Source: Barnesiella intestinihominis YIT 11860 (GTDB lineage Bacteria > Bacteroidota > Bacteroidia > Bacteroidales > Barnesiellaceae). From it: a DNA stretch of 64,000 bases. The notes under the pieces were generated by a model. That model had not been told where the DNA came from and searched no databases. It saw only the letters and a program-made list of their open reading frames with translations. The first letter of the stretch is position 1; each line of letters begins with the position of its first letter. The stretch covers positions 110,200-174,199 of the forward strand of contig NZ_JH815206.1 of assembly GCF_000296465.1 (NCBI RefSeq). Reading direction: 5' to 3'. Below are positions 63,270 through 64,000 of the stretch, in pieces. The translations under genes were made by a program, and so were the position numbers.

Positions 63270-63724
63270 GATTCAGTAGAAAATCCGTGGGGATAGCCCT
63301 GAATTTTAGCGAATGAGATGGATTATATATCTCCTCCTCTGGTGTGGCGTTAGCCATATAGGGGAAGTGGCACATAGTGACGGAGGGGTTAAACAATACA
63401 ACAATCGAACAATCTTTCTAACCCCTCTCCTCAGAAACTACCGTTCCTTCGGTCTCTCCCCTATATTTTGCACTGCAAAACACAGGGGAGAAAGAGCAAT
63501 ACCAACAGCAGTAACAAAATTAAGTCCCCCCTCTCTCCCTGCCATGCCCCGTAGTATTACAGGGAGTTGCAAAACAACATAGGGAGAAAAGGCTACTTTT
63601 CAATCCTCTCCCCCTGTGTTTCCGAAGAAATATAGGGGGAGTGCCCGTAGGGCGAGGGGGGTTAAAAAGATTATATAGGGGTAGAAATATAAAAAGACAG
63701 TCCTCACTAATTATCTACTGAGCC
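63270..63724. repeat. Composite intergenic element 9 (four units, both ends intact)
   Basis: The left end 63270-63299 (GATTCAGTAGAAAATC, then CGTGGGGATAG) and right end 63696-63724 (TATCTACTGAGCC) are inverted repeats. Units are at 63330-63391 (GGCGTTAGCC; CACATAGTG), 63418-63494, 63530-63589 (CCCCGTAGTATTACAGGG) and 63599-63664 (TGTTTCCGAAGAAATA; GCCCGTAGGGC). The tail TATAGGGGTAGAAATAT is shared with element 1. Small ORFs here are repeat-derived. Confidence 0.85.
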
Positions 63725-63821
63725 CACATACCTTTGTCGAGAACACGAAAATAGGATGCAATCCGGAATGAAAAACAGGCGAGTTCTCTTTTTCCGATAC
63801 TCATCTTTCACTATCTTTGTA

Positions 63822-63905
63822 ACTATGAAGATAGGTGCGGTTCGGCATAGTCAAGTCGGAAATAGGATTTCCGTTTGCCTCAGCACTCACCTTTCGCTAT
63901 CTTTG
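63822..63905 (+). promoter_or_regulatory. Tandem double-promoter cassette near the window end
   Basis: Two TATCTTTG boxes, 63822-63829 and 63898-63905, lie 76 bases apart on the plus strand. GTTCGGCATAGTCAA and GATTTCCGTTTGCCTC lie between them, closely matching the cassette at 9408-9497 on the other strand. It presumably drives a gene beyond the window; the only nearby frame (from an ATG at 63912) is 11 codons long. Nothing else is supported to 64000. Confidence 0.7.
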
Positions 63906-64000
63906 CATAAAATGAATAACGGATTGTTCTACGACAGAAATACCTAAATTGCGTCTGTCTTCGCTCACATTATTTTTTAAGAAAAAACTGTGTATCAAAA

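Noticed and set aside
63313-63582. 89-codon ORF in the last repeat array
   Set aside because: Encoded entirely by repeat units (peptides such as HSDGGVKQ recur wherever the units do).

Overview
The window comes from a chromosome of a Bacteroidales bacterium, probably from the Barnesiella/Coprobacter/Porphyromonadaceae side of the order. The evidence is: promoters of the Bacteroidetes type (TAnnTTTG at -7); lineage-restricted families (DUF3098, DUF3467, DUF4271, NigD-like, DUF2723); the gene order ftsX-DUF3098-uppP-truB-queA; and a secreted esterase ending in what looks like a type IX secretion sorting domain, a system usually absent from Bacteroides itself. The species call is inference. I saw no rRNA, tRNA, CRISPR array, transposase or prophage gene.

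Layout. 1-9.3 kb (mostly minus): a truncated TPR protein with a DUF4062-like N-terminus, a ComM-type ATPase, a thioredoxin-fold lipoprotein without its CxxC, outer-membrane phospholipase A, an acetyltransferase, metK behind a SAM-II riboswitch, folK and a DUF456 protein. 9.6-20.4 kb: a GH10-like lipoprotein, pckA, upp, a GNAT-like protein, the esterase and a SulP transporter. 20.4-31.4 kb (minus): cysS, a Bax-inhibitor-1 protein, argS, a split LysO exporter, and a run of DUF3467, NigD-like, LolD-like and tcdA genes. 31.8-36.4 kb: a secreted cysteine-rich protein, an AraC regulator, an acyltransferase and a Ser-type sulfatase. 36.5-47 kb (minus): nrdG-nrdD behind a cobalamin riboswitch, queA-truB-uppP-DUF3098-ftsX, an MFS transporter and miaB. 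47-64 kb: an acetyl-CoA hydrolase/CoA-transferase, a NagB-PIG-L fusion facing nagB, queG, a polysaccharide deacetylase, a DUF2723 membrane protein, an epimerase, a LOG-family protein, and DUF4271-hemD-rnpA followed by a yidD-tatD fusion.

Functional threads: tRNA modification recurs (queA, queG, truB, miaB, tcdA). Two enzymes are under cofactor-sensing RNAs (metK by SAM, nrdDG by B12). Several genes serve host-glycan or amino-sugar use (sulfatase, esterase, nagB pair).

The most unusual content is between the genes. Nine gaps hold about 30 copies of a hairpin-rich repeat. The units are built from exchangeable modules whose stems covary (CAC/GTG, TCC/GGA and CCC/GGG around a three-base loop). 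Several arrays are bounded by imperfect terminal inverted repeats related to GGTTCAGTAGAAAATC and carry a conserved flank of about 70 bases, so they look like composite non-autonomous mobile elements. A separate cassette of two promoters 76-82 bases apart occurs three times, twice next to such an element. A third, unrelated element of 208 bp has perfect 27-bp inverted ends and sits inside one of the arrays. I do not recognise the covarying-module family as a described one.
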